Source: Chloroflexota bacterium
GTDB taxonomy: Bacteria; Chloroflexota; Dehalococcoidia; SZUA-161
NCBI GenBank assembly: GCA_003229915.1
Contig: QIGA01000252.1
Span: 1 to 7,558 of the forward strand
Direction: 5' to 3'
Length of the DNA stretch: 7,558 nucleotides
This document shows positions 6,788 through 7,558 of the stretch, in pieces. The notes below the pieces were generated by a model. That model searched no databases. It was given only the letters and a program-made list of their open reading frames with translations, and was not told where the DNA came from. Positions within the stretch are counted from its first letter, which is position 1, and each line of letters begins with the position of its first letter. Both the position numbers and the translations under genes were made by a program.

Positions 6788-7558
6788 CGCGTCAATGGAG
6801 TTTCATACTCAGGCTTATCTCTTAGCTCAGGCATCTCAAGGAGAGTACAGAGCGACTCCCATTGAGTTTGAGTCGGTAGGAAGAACCCAATGTAACCGTC
6901 CTGGCACGGCAGAATACCCCAGGGGAAACGAATGCCTGCTCTCCTCCTGATGAATCCAGCGTAGGAGAAGACCAGTGTCATCGATGGCTGCATGGTGTGT
7001 AGAGCTTCCCATGCCGAGACGTCCACGTGTTGCCCCACACTGACATCGTCCCTATAGTACAGCGCCGACAGAGCAACCAGCGCGCCGTAGAGCCCAGACA
7101 CATACTCAGACACATTAGAGCCCATTTTCAACGGTTCATGGTCCGGCTCACCGCACTCGTAAAGTATACCGCTCAACCCCCAGACGGTTAAGTCAGTTGC
7201 TCTATAGTCGCGATAAGGTCCAGTCTGCCCGAAGTTTGAGATTGAAACCATCACTAGGCGAGGATTTACCTTTTTCAAGGTGTCATAGCCCAGCCCCAGG
7301 CTGGGCATCACTCGCGGGCTGAAGTTCTCAACTAGGATATCCGCCTGTTTTGCCAGCTCCTTTAGAATCTCTACCCCCTTGCTGCTCTTCAGGTTCAGAG
7401 TGATGCTTTTCTTGTTGGTGTTGAGGTACAAAAACAGCCCACTGCTCTCAATATTCGGCTCATCGCCGGGGAATGGACCCGTCCCCCTAGCACCGTCTCC
7501 CACGCCTGGCCTCTCAACCTTGATAACATCGGCACCGTAGTCAGCCAGAATCTTGGTG
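6769..7558 (-). CDS. CaiB/BaiF (family III) CoA-transferase, N-terminal and central part; cut by the window edge
   Basis: The frame is open through the right edge, and the earliest visible residues TKILADYGADVIKVERPG belong to the conserved N-terminal region. About 20-25 residues and the true start are therefore missing; the GTG at 7501-7503 is internal. Family motifs follow: NTNKKSITLNL, ENFSPRVMPSLGLGYD, NFGQTGPYRDY and GQHVDVSAWEAL. Where the catalytic aspartate is expected, the sequence has Glu (SEYVSGLYGA, bases 7105-7107), as I recall for a sizeable group of the family. The frame stops at 6769-6771, before the C-terminal domain, which continues at 6452-6784. The joined protein would be about 390 residues, a normal length. 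It is the first visible gene of the operon and resembles the transferase next to it. With the frameshift it would be a truncated, probably inactive protein, unless the shift is a sequencing error. Confidence 0.88.
   Translation of the reverse strand, partial: TKILADYGADVIKVERPGVGDGARGTGPFPGDEPNIESSGLFLYLNTNKKSITLNLKSSKGVEILKELAKQADILVENFSPRVMPSLGLGYDTLKKVNPRLVMVSISNFGQTGPYRDYRATDLTVWGLSGILYECGEPDHEPLKMGSNVSEYVSGLYGALVALSALYYRDDVSVGQHVDVSAWEALHTMQPSMTLVFSYAGFIRRRAGIRFPWGILPCQDGYIGFFLPTQTQWESLCTLLEMPELRDKPEYETPLTREEHRS

Overview
All supported genes lie on the minus strand, so the window reads right to left as one tightly packed gene cluster with gaps of 28, 83, 33 and 49 bases. In transcription order it holds: (1) a CaiB/BaiF (family III) CoA-transferase that enters from beyond the right edge and is split by a frameshift near 6769-6787; (2) an intact second CaiB/BaiF CoA-transferase (5128-6423); (3) an intact FAD-dependent oxidoreductase of the phytoene-dehydrogenase/amine-oxidase superfamily (3605-5044); (4) an intact aldehyde:ferredoxin oxidoreductase (AOR) family tungsten/molybdenum enzyme (1727-3571); (5) a second, more CrtI-like FAD oxidoreductase (2-1677), split by a one-base frameshift at the C run 972-975. 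No RNA gene, CRISPR, mobile element, attachment site or clear terminator was found, and no gap without a gene exceeds 83 bases. The operon promoter must lie beyond the right edge.

The AOR-type enzyme, which uses oxygen-sensitive tungstopterin and an Fe4S4 cluster, suggests an anaerobic bacterium or archaeon. Strong AAGGAGGT-type ribosome binding sites and use of GTG/TTG starts fit a bacterium of moderate GC content. Combinations of AOR, CaiB/BaiF transferases and COG1233-type flavoproteins are, from memory, common in subsurface Chloroflexota (Dehalococcoidia) and Desulfobacterota. The lineage cannot be fixed from this sequence alone.

Working together, the genes look like a catabolic module. 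CoA-transferases would move CoA between carboxylic acids, the flavoproteins would desaturate or saturate a C-C bond of a hydrophobic or cyclic substrate, and the AOR would interconvert an aldehyde and an acid (or do related low-potential chemistry) with ferredoxin. The substrate is unknown. The window is mostly an ordinary metabolic operon. Its notable points are the two frameshifts, a Glu in place of the catalytic Asp in one transferase, and the unusual combination of enzyme families.
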